36,185 nucleotides of DNA from Sedimenticola sp. (GTDB taxonomy: Bacteria; Pseudomonadota; Gammaproteobacteria; Chromatiales; Chromatiaceae). The notes beneath the pieces are model-generated. The model was given only the letters and a program-made list of their open reading frames with translations. It made no database searches and was not told where the DNA came from. The stretch lies in contig JALWRH010000119.1 in NCBI GenBank assembly GCA_026994195.1, forward strand, positions 1 to 36,185, in the 5' to 3' direction. The translations under genes and the position numbers were made by a program. Of this stretch, positions 19,304 to 27,524 are shown in pieces (within the stretch, counting starts at the first letter, position 1; every line of letters starts with the position of its first letter).

Positions 19304-20863
19304 TTGGCGTCGATGCTCAAATCCCTGACCACTGTGGGCGGGAATACCATGGTTTCCCGGGTACTGGGGTTCGTCCGTGACCTGGTGCTGGCCCGGGTGT
19401 TCGGCGCAGATGCCGCCACGGACGCCTTTTTTGTGGCCTTCAAGATTCCCAATTTTCTGCGCAGGCTCTTTGCCGAAGGGGCTTTTGCCACCGCCTTCGT
19501 GCCAGTGCTCATGGAGTACAAGGAGCAACGCTCCCATGATGAGCTCAAGGCGCTGGTGGATCATGTAGCGGGAACTCTGGGCCTGGTGCTGCTCGTCGTA
19601 TCTTTTGTGGGAGTAGTGGCGGCCCCTCTGCTGGTTTCCGTTTTTGCCTTTGGCTGGGTCATGGAAGGGGCGGTGGAAAAGCTGGATCTGGCGGCACAGA
19701 TGCTGCGCCTTACCTTTCCCTACCTGCTGTTCATCTCCCTGACGGCCTTTGCCGGGGGTATTCTCAACGCCCACAACCGGTTTGCAATCCCTGCCTTCAC
19801 CCCGGTGCTGCTCAACCTGTGCCTGATTGGAGCCGCCCTGTGGCTTTCCCCGATGTTCGATCAGCCCGTGGTGGCCCTGGCCTGGGGGGTGCTCGTTGCG
19901 GGTGTGGTGCAGTTTACCTTTCAGTTGCCGTTTCTGCACCGATTGCAGCTTTTTCCGGGATTTCGCCCGGCCCCGCGCCATGAAGGCGTGCGCCGTATCA
20001 TGAAATTGATGGTGCCGGCCCTGTTTGCAGTATCCATCGTGCAGATCAACTTGCTGCTGGATACCGTGCTGGCTTCTTTCCTGCAGACCGGGAGCATTTC
20101 CTGGCTCTATTATTCGGACAGGCTGATGGAATTTCCCCAGGGCGTGCTGGGGGTGGCCCTGGCCACGGTGATCCTGCCTGGTCTTTCCCGCCGCCACGCA
20201 GATGGAGATCCCGAATCCTTCAGCCAGACCCTGGACTGGGGACTGCGCACGACGGTGTTGCTGGGCGCTCCCGCCGCTGCGGGCCTGGCAGTGCTGTCGG
20301 CGCCCATGATCACCACCTTGTTCATGTCCGACAACTTTGATGCCAGGGATGTACACATGGCCAGCCTCAGTCTCATGGCTTATTCGGTGGGGCTGCTGGC
20401 CTTCATTCTCATCAAGGTGCTGGCACCGGGATATTATGCCCGCCAGGACACCCGTACGCCGGTGCATATCGGATTGATAGCCATGGGGGTCAACATGCTG
20501 TTCAACCTGGTGCTGATCTTCCCTCTGCAGCACGCGGGACTGGCCCTGGCCACCAGCCTGTCGGCTTTTGTCAATGCCGGTTTGCTGTTCCGTGGGCTGC
20601 GGCAAAGGAATGTGTATCAACCCGGTGCTGAATGGAAAACCCTGTGGCTCAGAACCCTGGTGGGCTGTGTGGTCATGGTGGGTGTGCTCCGGTGGGGCAT
20701 GCCGTCGCTGGAGGACTGGATAGCCGCTGGCACCTTGCTCAGGGCTGGCTGGCTGGCCCTGTGGATTGGGATCGGTATGACCGTCTATGGGGCCTGCCTG
20801 TATGCCACGGGAATCCGGCTGCGCCATCTGCAAAACACTCGGCAAGCAGGGAAACAGGAATAG
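19304..20863 (+). CDS. murJ: Lipid II flippase MurJ
   Basis: The protein of about 519 residues has 13-14 hydrophobic segments and belongs to the MviN/MurJ group of the MOP exporter superfamily; it moves lipid II across the inner membrane for peptidoglycan synthesis. Characteristic parts are LKSLTTVGGNTMVSRVLGFVRDLVLARVFGA at the N-terminus, FFVAFKIPNFLRRLFAEGAFATAFVPV, and a lumenal RYYAR-like APGYYARQDTRTP. I chose TTG 19304 because AGGAGAGG lies five bases ahead of it; ATG 19313 is the alternative and would shorten the protein by three residues. The order murJ ... ribF-ileS-lspA is typical, but a discoidin-like gene is inserted before ribF. Confidence 0.94.
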   Translation: MASMLKSLTTVGGNTMVSRVLGFVRDLVLARVFGADAATDAFFVAFKIPNFLRRLFAEGAFATAFVPVLMEYKEQRSHDELKALVDHVAGTLGLVLLVVSFVGVVAAPLLVSVFAFGWVMEGAVEKLDLAAQMLRLTFPYLLFISLTAFAGGILNAHNRFAIPAFTPVLLNLCLIGAALWLSPMFDQPVVALAWGVLVAGVVQFTFQLPFLHRLQLFPGFRPAPRHEGVRRIMKLMVPALFAVSIVQINLLLDTVLASFLQTGSISWLYYSDRLMEFPQGVLGVALATVILPGLSRRHADGDPESFSQTLDWGLRTTVLLGAPAAAGLAVLSAPMITTLFMSDNFDARDVHMASLSLMAYSVGLLAFILIKVLAPGYYARQDTRTPVHIGLIAMGVNMLFNLVLIFPLQHAGLALATSLSAFVNAGLLFRGLRQRNVYQPGAEWKTLWLRTLVGCVVMVGVLRWGMPSLEDWIAAGTLLRAGWLALWIGIGMTVYGACLYATGIRLRHLQNTRQAGKQE

Positions 20864-20897
20864 ATGTAAAATAGAGGGTTCGAAAGCAAATGATTGG

Positions 20898-21827
20898 ATG
20901 TATTCAGATATGTCGTTGTCTGGAGGTTTGAAACCCCTCGTCCTGGTGCCGGTTCTGCTGTTGGCTGGCCTGTTGACCGCGAACGCGGAGCCGCCCGCCG
21001 CGCAGGTCAATGTGCTTGCCATGAAGAACGGTGGCGTGGTGTTGGCGCATACCAGCCAGTTTGACAAGGAGTTTCCGGTAAACGCCATGATCGACGGCAG
21101 CCTGGAAAACTACTGGGCCAGTGGGAAACCGTCTCCCGGAGGCTGGTATCCCCAGAGTTTTGTTATTGAGATGGACCAGGTGTATGCCCTGGAGAAACTG
21201 GTCATCGACAATCGTGAAACCGATGAAGAGGACTATCCGGGGGTTTCTGCCCGCGAGGTGAGTTTTTCCGTGTCAACAACTTCGTCCCGGAGCGGCTGGC
21301 AACCCCTGCTGACTGTACAGGCTGTGCAATTCGGCCGTAAGGAAATCCGCTTGCCAAAACCCGTGGAGGGGCGCTGGTTGAAGGTGGAAGTCCGGTCCAA
21401 CTACGGAAATCCCCTGTTTGTGGAGATCAATGAGCTGGAAGCCTATGGCAAGCCCGTTGGAAAAAAAGCTCCTTTCCCGGATCCGAATGGTATTTATCAG
21501 ACCAATTATCAGCTCCTCATGCTCAAAGTCGATGGAGAAGACGTGACCGGCTGTTACGAAATGGACAAGGGCTTCGTTTATGGAAAGACCAATGGCAGGG
21601 TGTTCAATATCAAGTGGGTGGAGCATAAGGGCAAGGAATCTGGAACAGCTTTGCTGGTATTGTCTTCCGATGGCTTTCTGAATGGACTCTGGTATGAGGA
21701 TGGGATCATGAAAGGCCCCTGGTTCGGCAACAAACTGCCGGACCGTGCCACCATCCAGTGCGACCCTGTGAGCGCGGCAATGGGCGTGGGATTCAACGCC
21801 AGCACCTTGGTCGATTCCCGCGACTGA
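20898..21827 (+). CDS. Secreted protein with discoidin (F5/8 type C)-like domain
   Basis: The product of about 309 residues starts with a signal peptide (SGGLKPLVLVPVLLLAGLLTANAEPP). Residues of about 35-180 resemble a galactose-binding-like discoidin sandwich: AMIDGSLENYWASGKP, then FVIEMDQVYALEKLVIDNRET, then RWLKVEVRSNYGNPLFVEINELEAYGKP. The rest (about 190-300) has YQLLMLKVDGEDVTGCYEMDKGFVYGKTNGRVFNIKW, a beta-rich repeat-like region seen in proteins of unknown role. It is probably exported and may bind carbohydrate, but no ligand can be named. The start could also be ATG 20910; neither has a good ribosome binding site. It lies between murJ and ribF, with the stop just ahead of the ribF ATG, suggesting co-transcription. 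Confidence 0.78.
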   Translation: MYSDMSLSGGLKPLVLVPVLLLAGLLTANAEPPAAQVNVLAMKNGGVVLAHTSQFDKEFPVNAMIDGSLENYWASGKPSPGGWYPQSFVIEMDQVYALEKLVIDNRETDEEDYPGVSAREVSFSVSTTSSRSGWQPLLTVQAVQFGRKEIRLPKPVEGRWLKVEVRSNYGNPLFVEINELEAYGKPVGKKAPFPDPNGIYQTNYQLLMLKVDGEDVTGCYEMDKGFVYGKTNGRVFNIKWVEHKGKESGTALLVLSSDGFLNGLWYEDGIMKGPWFGNKLPDRATIQCDPVSAAMGVGFNASTLVDSRD

Positions 21828-21828
21828 C

Positions 21829-22755
21829 ATGCAACTTATTCGCGGTCAGCACAATCTGCGTCCGTCGCATAGAGGCTGCGTGGCGACCATCGGTAATTTT
21901 GATGGGGTGCATCTTGGTCACCAGGCTGTGTTTGCCGCTTTGGGTGAGAAAGCACGGCAGTATGGGGTGCCCTCCACGGTGATTCTCTTCGAGCCGCAAC
22001 CCATGGAGTTTTTTCGCCCTGATCAGGCGCCGGCCCGCCTGACCCGCCTGCGTGAGAAACTGATCCATATACGGGCCTGCGGTATTGACCGTGTGCTGCT
22101 CCTGGAATTCAACCAGCATCTGGCCAGCCAGGAGGCCGAAGATTTTATCGAGAATGTGCTCGTGAAGGGCCTGGGCATTCATTACCTCTACGTGGGTGAT
22201 GATTTTCGGTTTGGCCGGGAGCGCCGGGGAAATTTTTCCCTGCTGAAAGAAAAGGGAGAGGCGCTGGGTTTCAGCGTGGCGAGCATGGATACGGTCTGCC
22301 ATGCGGACTGCCGCATCAGCAGCACACGGATTCGCACTGCCCTGGAAGTGGGTGATTTCGATGTGGCTCAGGCCTGTCTTGGGCGTCCTTACCAGATATG
22401 TGGCCGTGTCGGACATGGCAACCGGCGCGGGCGTACGATTGGTTTTCCCACACTGAACATCAATCTGCATCGCCGTGTAAGTCCCCTGACCGGCGTGTTT
22501 GCCGTGCGTGTCCAGGGACTGGCGGAGCAGGATCTTCCCGGGGTGGCGAATATCGGCACCCGTCCCACGGTGGACGGAGAAGGACGTCCACTGCTGGAAG
22601 TGCATTTGTTTGATTTCGATGAGCAGGTCTATGGCTGCCAGGTGGGCGTGACTTTCGTCTCTCGCATTCGGGAAGAGCGCAAGTTCCCGTCTTTCGACGA
22701 CCTGAAACAACAGATATTACAGGATGCGGCGGATGCCCGGCGCATTCTCGCCTGA
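21829..22755 (+). CDS. ribF: Bifunctional riboflavin kinase / FAD synthetase
   Basis: The 308-residue protein converts riboflavin to FMN and then to FAD. The N-terminal adenylyltransferase domain shows [15 protein letters not shown] near residue 20 and the [10 protein letters not shown] motif near residue 165; the C-terminal kinase domain shows [17 protein letters not shown] near residue 200. Length is normal. The ATG starts one base after the stop of the discoidin-like gene; ileS follows after 47 bases, as in E. coli. No cofactor riboswitch is evident. Confidence 0.96.
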   Translation: MQLIRGQHNLRPSHRGCVATIGNFDGVHLGHQAVFAALGEKARQYGVPSTVILFEPQPMEFFRPDQAPARLTRLREKLIHIRACGIDRVLLLEFNQHLASQEAEDFIENVLVKGLGIHYLYVGDDFRFGRERRGNFSLLKEKGEALGFSVASMDTVCHADCRISSTRIRTALEVGDFDVAQACLGRPYQICGRVGHGNRRGRTIGFPTLNINLHRRVSPLTGVFAVRVQGLAEQDLPGVANIGTRPTVDGEGRPLLEVHLFDFDEQVYGCQVGVTFVSRIREERKFPSFDDLKQQILQDAADARRILA

Positions 22756-22802
22756 GCAGTGCTTGGGTTTCCCATCAACCACTATGCAGGAATGAAAAGT
22801 CC

Positions 22803-25619
22803 GTGAGCGAATACAAGGACACACTGAATCTTCCAAAAACCGATTTCCCCATGCGCGGCAATCTCGCCCAGCGCGAGCCGCAGATGCTCAAGGAATGGGA
22901 ATCGCAGAACCTCTACCAGAAGATCCGCGATATCTCTGCTGGACGGGAAAAATCCGTGCTGCATGACGGCCCTCCCTATGCCAACGGGAGTATTCATATC
23001 GGCCATGCAGTAAACAAGATTCTAAAGGACATCATCAACAAGAGCCGCACCCTGGATGGCTTCGATGCCCCCTATGTGCCCGGCTGGGACTGTCATGGCC
23101 TGCCCATCGAGCTGCAGGTGGAGAAGAAGGTCGGCAAGCCCGGCCGCAAGATCAGCGCCGCCGAGTTCCGCAAAGCCTGCCGCGCCTATGCGCAGAAACA
23201 GATCGAGGGTCAGCGGGAGGATTTCAAACGCCTGGGAGTGCTGGGTGACTGGGACAATCCCTATCTGACCATGAACTACCAGCAGGAGGCGGACATCATC
23301 CGCTCTCTGGGACGTATCGTGGAAGCCGGTCATGTACACAAGGGCTCCAAGCCCGTGAACTGGTGTACCGACTGCGGCTCCGCCTTGGCCGAGGCCGAGG
23401 TGGACTACATGGATAAGACCTCCCTGGCCATCGACGTGGCTTTCGAGGTGCTGGATGATGAAGCCGCCATGTACCGCTGTCACTCCGTACCCGGTGATCA
23501 CGGTCATGGCCCTCTGTATGTTGTCATCTGGACCACTACCCCATGGACCCTGCCTGCTAACCAGGCCGTGGCACTGAACCCTGAGCTGGACTATGCCGTG
23601 GTGCAGGCCGGCGAGCGCCGCTTCCTGGTGGCGGAAGGCCTGATGAAGGAAGCGCTGGCCCGCTGGAACCTGAACGACTACCGCGTCATCGGTTACGGCA
23701 AAGGCGAGGCCTTCGAGGGATTGATGCTCAAGCACCCTTTCTACGACCGGGAAGTGCCCGTGATCCTGGGGGATCACGTCACCCTGGACGCGGGAACCGG
23801 TGCCGTGCATACCGCCCCCGGTCACGGTCTGGAAGACTACATCGTCGGTCAGAAATACAACCTGAAGGTGGACAACCCGGTGCTGGGAAACGGTTGTTTC
23901 AATGAAGACACGCCCCTGTTCGCCGGCGAGCATGTGTTCTCCGCCAACGACAAGGTCATCGACGTGCTCAAGGCGCACAATGCCCTGCTGCACGAGGAGC
24001 GCCTCACCCACAGCTATCCCCACTGCTGGCGCCACAAGACCCCCATCATCTTCCGTGCCACCCCCCAGTGGTTCATCAGCATGGAGCAGAACGGCCTGCG
24101 CGAGGCGGCGCTGAAGGCGATCGACAACGTGGAATGGCTGCCTGAGTGGGGCAGGGAACGCATTCGCGGCATGGTGGAGAACCGGCCGGACTGGTGCATC
24201 TCCCGCCAGCGCACCTGGGGGGTGCCCATTACCCTATTCGTGCATCAAAAGACCGGGAAGCTGCATCCTGACAGCGCTGATCTGTTCGAAAAGGTGGCAC
24301 AGAAAGTGGAGCAGGAAGGCATCGAAGCCTGGTTCCAGCTGGAGCCCGCGGACATTCTCGGTGACGAAGCGGCTGAATATGAAAAAGTTACCGATACCCT
24401 GGATGTATGGTTCGACTCCGGCGTGACCCATGCCTGCGTCCTGGACCGCCGCCCGGAGCTGCATCGCCCGGCTGAGCTGTACCTGGAAGGCTCTGATCAG
24501 CATCGTGGCTGGTTCCAGTCCTCCCTGCTCACTTCCGTCGCCATGACGGGCGAGGCGCCTTACAAGGCTTGTCTCACCCATGGCTTTACTGTAGATGCCC
24601 AGGGCAAGAAAATGTCCAAGTCCCTGGGCAATGTCATTCAGCCCCAGAAAGTCACCAAGAACCTGGGGGCGGACATCATCCGCCTGTGGGTAGCGGCTAC
24701 GGATTACCGGGCGGAGATGAGCGTCTCCGACGAGATTCTCAAGCGCATGGCGGACGCCTACCGGCGCATCCGCAACACCACCCGGTTCCTCCTGGCCAAC
24801 CTGTTCGACTTTGATCCCGCGCATAATGCCGTGGCCGTGGACGATATGGTGGAACTGGACCGCTGGGCTGTGGCCCGCGCCCAGGAACTGCAAAAAGAGA
24901 TCGAAGCAGCCTATCGCGATTACAACTTCCATCTCATCTACCAGAAGATCCTGCAGTTCTGCGTGGTGGACATGGGAGGTTTCTACCTGGATGTCATCAA
25001 GGACCGCCAGTACACCACCAAGACCGACAGCCTGCCGCGCCGTTCCTGCCAGACCGCCATCCACCACATCACCGAGGCCATGGTGCGCTGGCTGGCTCCC
25101 ATACTCAGCTTCACCGCCCACGAGGCCTGGCAGCATGTTCCCGGTGAACGCAGCGAATCCGTGTTCCTGGAGACCTGGTATGACGGCCTGTTCGGCCTGG
25201 ATGGCAGGGGCGAACTGGACGAAGCCGACTGGCAGCGTATTCTCGAAACCCGCGGCGCGGTCAGCCAGCAGCTCGAAGGCATGCGCAAGGCAGGGGATAT
25301 CGGCTCATCCCTGGACGCCGAGGTTATCCTGTATTGCGACGGTGAGCTGCACGATTCCCTGGCAAAACTGGGGGATGAACTGCGCTTCGTGCTCATAACG
25401 TCCTACGCCGGACTCCAGCCTCTGTCACAACGCAGCGCCAACGCCGTGGACAGCGAACTCGATGGCTTGGCTATCGACGCCGTAGCCAGCAAGCATCCCA
25501 AATGCGTGCGTTGCTGGCATCACCGCGAGGATGTGGGGAGCCATCCGGACCATCCCGAGCTCTGCGGACGCTGTGTGGAGAATGTCGAAGGCGAGGGTGA
25601 AGTGCGCCATTATGGCTGA
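22803..25619 (+). CDS. ileS: Isoleucyl-tRNA synthetase
   Basis: The 938-residue class I synthetase (same length as E. coli IleS) charges tRNA-Ile. The HIGH motif appears as [15 protein letters not shown] near residue 65, the editing (CP1) domain follows with [15 protein letters not shown], and the KMSKS loop is [13 protein letters not shown] near residue 605. The C-terminal zinc ribbon has two Cys pairs (CVRCW and CGRC). The start is GTG at 22803; no better ATG precedes. The stop overlaps the lspA start, so the genes are coupled. Confidence 0.97.
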   Translation: MSEYKDTLNLPKTDFPMRGNLAQREPQMLKEWESQNLYQKIRDISAGREKSVLHDGPPYANGSIHIGHAVNKILKDIINKSRTLDGFDAPYVPGWDCHGLPIELQVEKKVGKPGRKISAAEFRKACRAYAQKQIEGQREDFKRLGVLGDWDNPYLTMNYQQEADIIRSLGRIVEAGHVHKGSKPVNWCTDCGSALAEAEVDYMDKTSLAIDVAFEVLDDEAAMYRCHSVPGDHGHGPLYVVIWTTTPWTLPANQAVALNPELDYAVVQAGERRFLVAEGLMKEALARWNLNDYRVIGYGKGEAFEGLMLKHPFYDREVPVILGDHVTLDAGTGAVHTAPGHGLEDYIVGQKYNLKVDNPVLGNGCFNEDTPLFAGEHVFSANDKVIDVLKAHNALLHEERLTHSYPHCWRHKTPIIFRATPQWFISMEQNGLREAALKAIDNVEWLPEWGRERIRGMVENRPDWCISRQRTWGVPITLFVHQKTGKLHPDSADLFEKVAQKVEQEGIEAWFQLEPADILGDEAAEYEKVTDTLDVWFDSGVTHACVLDRRPELHRPAELYLEGSDQHRGWFQSSLLTSVAMTGEAPYKACLTHGFTVDAQGKKMSKSLGNVIQPQKVTKNLGADIIRLWVAATDYRAEMSVSDEILKRMADAYRRIRNTTRFLLANLFDFDPAHNAVAVDDMVELDRWAVARAQELQKEIEAAYRDYNFHLIYQKILQFCVVDMGGFYLDVIKDRQYTTKTDSLPRRSCQTAIHHITEAMVRWLAPILSFTAHEAWQHVPGERSESVFLETWYDGLFGLDGRGELDEADWQRILETRGAVSQQLEGMRKAGDIGSSLDAEVILYCDGELHDSLAKLGDELRFVLITSYAGLQPLSQRSANAVDSELDGLAIDAVASKHPKCVRCWHHREDVGSHPDHPELCGRCVENVEGEGEVRHYG

Positions 25620-26097
25620 TCGGATGCGCCCAGGTGGTTTACTGTTGCTGGCACTGCTGGTGCTGGTTTTGGATCAGGCCAGCAAGGCCTGGATCATGGC
25701 GCTATTCCAACCTTACGAAGTGGCGCCGATCTTGCCCGTCTTCAACCTGACCCTGGTGTTCAATGAGGGGGCCGCTTTCAGCTTTCTCAGTAATGCGGGA
25801 GGCTGGCAGCGCTGGTTTTTCGTGGGCCTTACCAGTCTGATCTCCCTGGGAATATTACTGTGGCTGCTGCGCCTCAAGGCTTCAGAGCGCCTGACCGGGC
25901 TGGCGCTGGCGTTGATTCTCGGGGGTGCTCTGGGCAACCTGGTGGACCGGCTGCGCTTGGGCCGAGTAACGGATTTTCTCGATTTCCACTGGCAGAGCTG
26001 GCACTGGCCGGCTTTCAACCTGGCGGACAGTGCCATCACCCTGGGGGTGATGCTGATGCTGCTCGTATCTTTCAGGCCACAGCCCAATTCCCCGTAG
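25612..26097 (+). CDS. lspA: Lipoprotein signal peptidase II
   Basis: The 161-residue inner-membrane aspartyl protease cleaves the signal peptide from prolipoproteins after diacylation. Four TM helices are visible; the two catalytic Asp are in [14 protein letters not shown] and [11 protein letters not shown], and [11 protein letters not shown] is the conserved FNxGAAFSF motif. ATG 25612 overlaps the ileS stop (ATGGCTGA), a normal ileS-lspA coupling. The stop TAG (26095-26097) falls in the first bases of a degraded copy of the palindromic repeat. Likely substrates in this window include the lipoprotein at 961 and BamD. Confidence 0.96.
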   Translation: MADRMRPGGLLLLALLVLVLDQASKAWIMALFQPYEVAPILPVFNLTLVFNEGAAFSFLSNAGGWQRWFFVGLTSLISLGILLWLLRLKASERLTGLALALILGGALGNLVDRLRLGRVTDFLDFHWQSWHWPAFNLADSAITLGVMLMLLVSFRPQPNSP

Positions 26098-26114
26098 GCC
26101 GGTCTTCAGCCCCA
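26094..26114 (+). repeat. Degraded palindromic repeat overlapping the lspA stop
   Basis: CGTAGGCCGGTCTTCAGCCCC resembles the copy after sucD (GTAGGTCGGGCTTCAGCCC) with a few changes that break the palindrome. As at sucD, the TAG of the element is the stop codon of the gene. Confidence 0.6.
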
Positions 26115-26151
26115 CCTGCTGGAGTGCGCGAGAGACGACAAGAGCCCGGAG

Positions 26152-26180
26152 TCAAATCAGGGTGGCGCATCGTGATTTGA
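26152..26180 (+). other. Hairpin downstream of lspA
   Basis: TCAAATCA (26152-26159) and TGATTTGA (26173-26180) form an 8 bp stem with a 13-base loop, 55 bases after the lspA stop. There is no T-run, so a terminator role for ileS-lspA is only possible. Confidence 0.3.
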
Positions 26181-26213
26181 TCCCGGCTGGGTAAATTGAG
26201 GGGTGTCCTGATA

Positions 26214-26654
26214 TTATCGCTTGACCAGACGCGCATAGGAGGCAAAATCTTGCACCCGTGGGAAGCGCGCAATATCATGGATTTCACACAGGATCACCAG
26301 CGACAGGATCAGGCCGATACCCGGGACAGATCGCAGCAAGACCAGGGTGTGCTGGTTAAATGCCTTGGCCTGCTGCTTGATATGCCATTCGATCTTCGAC
26401 AACTGCTTGTCATAGAAATCAATCAGCACCAAATCGAAAGCAATACTCTTTTGCACGCAGGAGAACATGCACTCGACCCCGATGATGATATCTTCACGAT
26501 AGGGAGCGATGAGCTTCAGCAGGGCGTCGGGAGAAGCCGAAATCTTCTTGTGAACGCAGGGTTCTCCTGAAGCGTCAAGTATGCAAACATAGAGGCATCG
26601 GGCATGGAGATCGATGCCGCAGAAATAGGAATGGGATTGGGTATAGAATTTCAC
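26214..26654 (-). pseudogene. IS110-family transposase remnant, internally deleted and truncated
   Basis: The 146-codon frame begins like an IS110-type transposase: FCGIDLHARCLYVCILDASGE and GVECMF hold the first acidic residues of the DEDD (RuvC-like) domain. It then jumps in frame directly to SCVQKSIAFDLVLIDFYDKQL, which in full proteins lies roughly 100 residues further on, so the rest of the catalytic domain is lost. The C-terminal Transposase_20 domain begins (LLRSVPGIGLILSLVILCEIHDIARFPRVQDFASYARLVK) but stops before the region carrying the serine. It cannot be an active transposase. A ribosome binding site (GGAGG) still precedes the start. The element ends are not certain. Confidence 0.85.
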
Positions 26655-26745
26655 CTGAGCCTCCTTCTTTCATCATTGTGCAAAGGTACGCCATTGGATG
26701 CTAGGTCATGCCTGCCAAGCCCGCGGAGGGAGGAGGCTCAATGAG

Positions 26746-26829
26746 TATCAACCGCGTCAACCAGGACGGGCAAAAGCGTCGCTCGTACCTCGCTATGCTT
26801 TTGCCCGCCTGTTACGCGAAACGTTATGT
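26746..26829 (+). other. attC-like recombination site (integron cassette type)
   Basis: The 84-base stretch folds as an imperfect palindrome with attC logic. Outer boxes are TATCAAC (26746-26752) and GTTATGT (26823-26829). The inner boxes CGCGTCAACCAGG (26753-26765) and CCTGTTACGCG (26808-26818) pair with two unpaired bases on the left arm only, like the extrahelical bases of attC. A perfect 10 bp stem GGGCAAAAGC / GCTTTTGCCC follows, and the loop is 19 bases. The outer boxes keep AAC and GTT but depart from RYYYAAC / GTTRRRY elsewhere. Cleavage would fall between G and TT at 26823. The frame MSINRVNQDGQKRRSYLAM across it, behind GGAGG, is probably incidental. Confidence 0.55.
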
Positions 26830-26838
26830 TTCTTTGAA

Positions 26839-27057
26839 ATGTTGGTAACAATCTCAAGTTTTTCATTACCGCACGAAGCTAATATAGCTAAAGCAACCCT
26901 TGAATCGGCGGGAATACCAGCATTTCTAGCTGATGAACACACGATTGGAATGAACTGGTTTTATTCTAATGCTCTTGGAGGCGTAAAACTAAAGGTACCT
27001 CAATCATTTGTAGATGAAGCCAAAGAACTACTTATGCTAGATAATTCCAAAAAATAA
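26839..27057 (+). CDS. DUF2007-domain small protein, cassette-like
   Basis: The 72-residue protein (starts MLVTISSFSLPHEANIAKATLESAGIP, ends DEAKELLMLDNSKK) fits DUF2007, a small ACT-like fold labelled putative signal-transducing protein; the core LKVPQSFVDEAKELL is typical. The function is unknown. The gene is clearly richer in A+T than its neighbours and begins 14 bases after the GTT of the attC-like site, the usual place for a cassette gene. There is no ribosome binding site; a three-codon frame ATG-TTT-CTT-TGA (26826-26837) ends just ahead and could provide coupling. No second attC follows the stop. Transfer from another genome is likely. Confidence 0.75.
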   Translation: MLVTISSFSLPHEANIAKATLESAGIPAFLADEHTIGMNWFYSNALGGVKLKVPQSFVDEAKELLMLDNSKK

Positions 27058-27275
27058 GACACCCACCAATTGACATCCCCTCGGGAAAGCCCACTAGTTA
27101 CTACACTAGTAGAGAGGAAAACAGCCATATTCCCACGGTGTCCACACCACCATGGCGGGGGGCACCGTTCCGACGTTGATTCCTCAGATACCCGCCCAGC
27201 AGTAGTCCTACCGGTATCAGCAAAAGGACTGAAAGTCAGAATCGAAATGGGAAAGGAGTGCTCTTGGTGGAGCTT

Positions 27276-27482
27276 TTATCCGGGAGAGAAATGTCGCCGG
27301 CAGTTACCGATGCCCTGAACCCAATGCTGCGCCCGGGCTTCAATCACCGTTTCCACCTTGTCCGGTCGTCCCACCAGGGAATGAAACAATTTCTCAAAGG
27401 ATCGGGTTAGTTCCTGCCAAGAACGACCTTCCAGGCCAAGGTGTTTCAGGATGGGTAACTGGGCAGCAATATATGGGTGTCC
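27276..27482 (-). pseudogene. C-terminal fragment of a Y1 (REP-associated) transposase
   Basis: Minus-strand reading gives 68 codons ending in TAA: AQLPILKHLGLEGRSWQELTRSFEKLFHSLVGRP, then HWVQGIGNCRRHF. This pattern (LGL..W..LT..FE..F..LVG, then G...CR..F) resembles the C-terminal tail of REP-associated Y1 transposase-like proteins. The HUH and catalytic Tyr parts are missing: the frame is closed on the N-terminal side by a TAG that lies in a GGGTGTCCCTA repeat. Family naming is from memory of the pattern and needs a search. Confidence 0.55.
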
Positions 27483-27519
27483 CTATTCGTTACTATTCGA
27501 TTTATGTATGGGTGTCCCT
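27473..27519 (+). repeat. Two direct copies of TATGGGTGTCCCT
   Basis: TATGGGTGTCCCT occurs twice, about 32 bases apart, at the truncated end of the Y1 transposase fragment; related GGGTGTC words lie at 26200-26209 and, inverted, at 27058-27064. The remainder of 27072-27275 shows no gene or structure that I recognise. Confidence 0.6.
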
Positions 27520-27524
27520 GTTTG

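Larger units (their letters stand above)
26194..27071. repeat. Imperfect inverted repeat pair bordering the accessory patch
   Basis: AATTGAGGGGTGTCCT at 26194-26209 and the reverse complement of 27056-27071 (AATTGGTGGGTGTCTT) agree at 13 of 16 bases and enclose the IS110 remnant, the attC-like site and the DUF2007 gene. The GGGTGTC core recurs near the Y1 transposase fragment. Chance similarity of a short motif cannot be excluded. Confidence 0.4.

Noticed and set aside
19301-21088. A 595-codon open frame on the minus strand opposite murJ
   Set aside because: murJ on the plus strand has clear family motifs over the same region; the minus frame is a low-complexity Gln/His/Gly-rich product with no recognisable domain, as expected of a shadow in GC-rich DNA.
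23022-24035. A 337-codon minus-strand frame inside ileS
   Set aside because: It is opposite the conserved ileS editing domain and has no recognisable motif.
26741-26848. A 35-codon frame (MSINRVNQDG...) behind an ideal GGAGG site
   Set aside because: It runs exactly across the palindromic attC-like structure and the product has no recognisable feature; an incidental frame is more likely.
27070-27318. An 82-codon plus-strand frame containing TLVERKT, a word seen in IS30-type transposases
   Set aside because: Only about seven residues match and the rest shows no integrase-core pattern; it also overlaps the better-supported Y1 fragment on the other strand.
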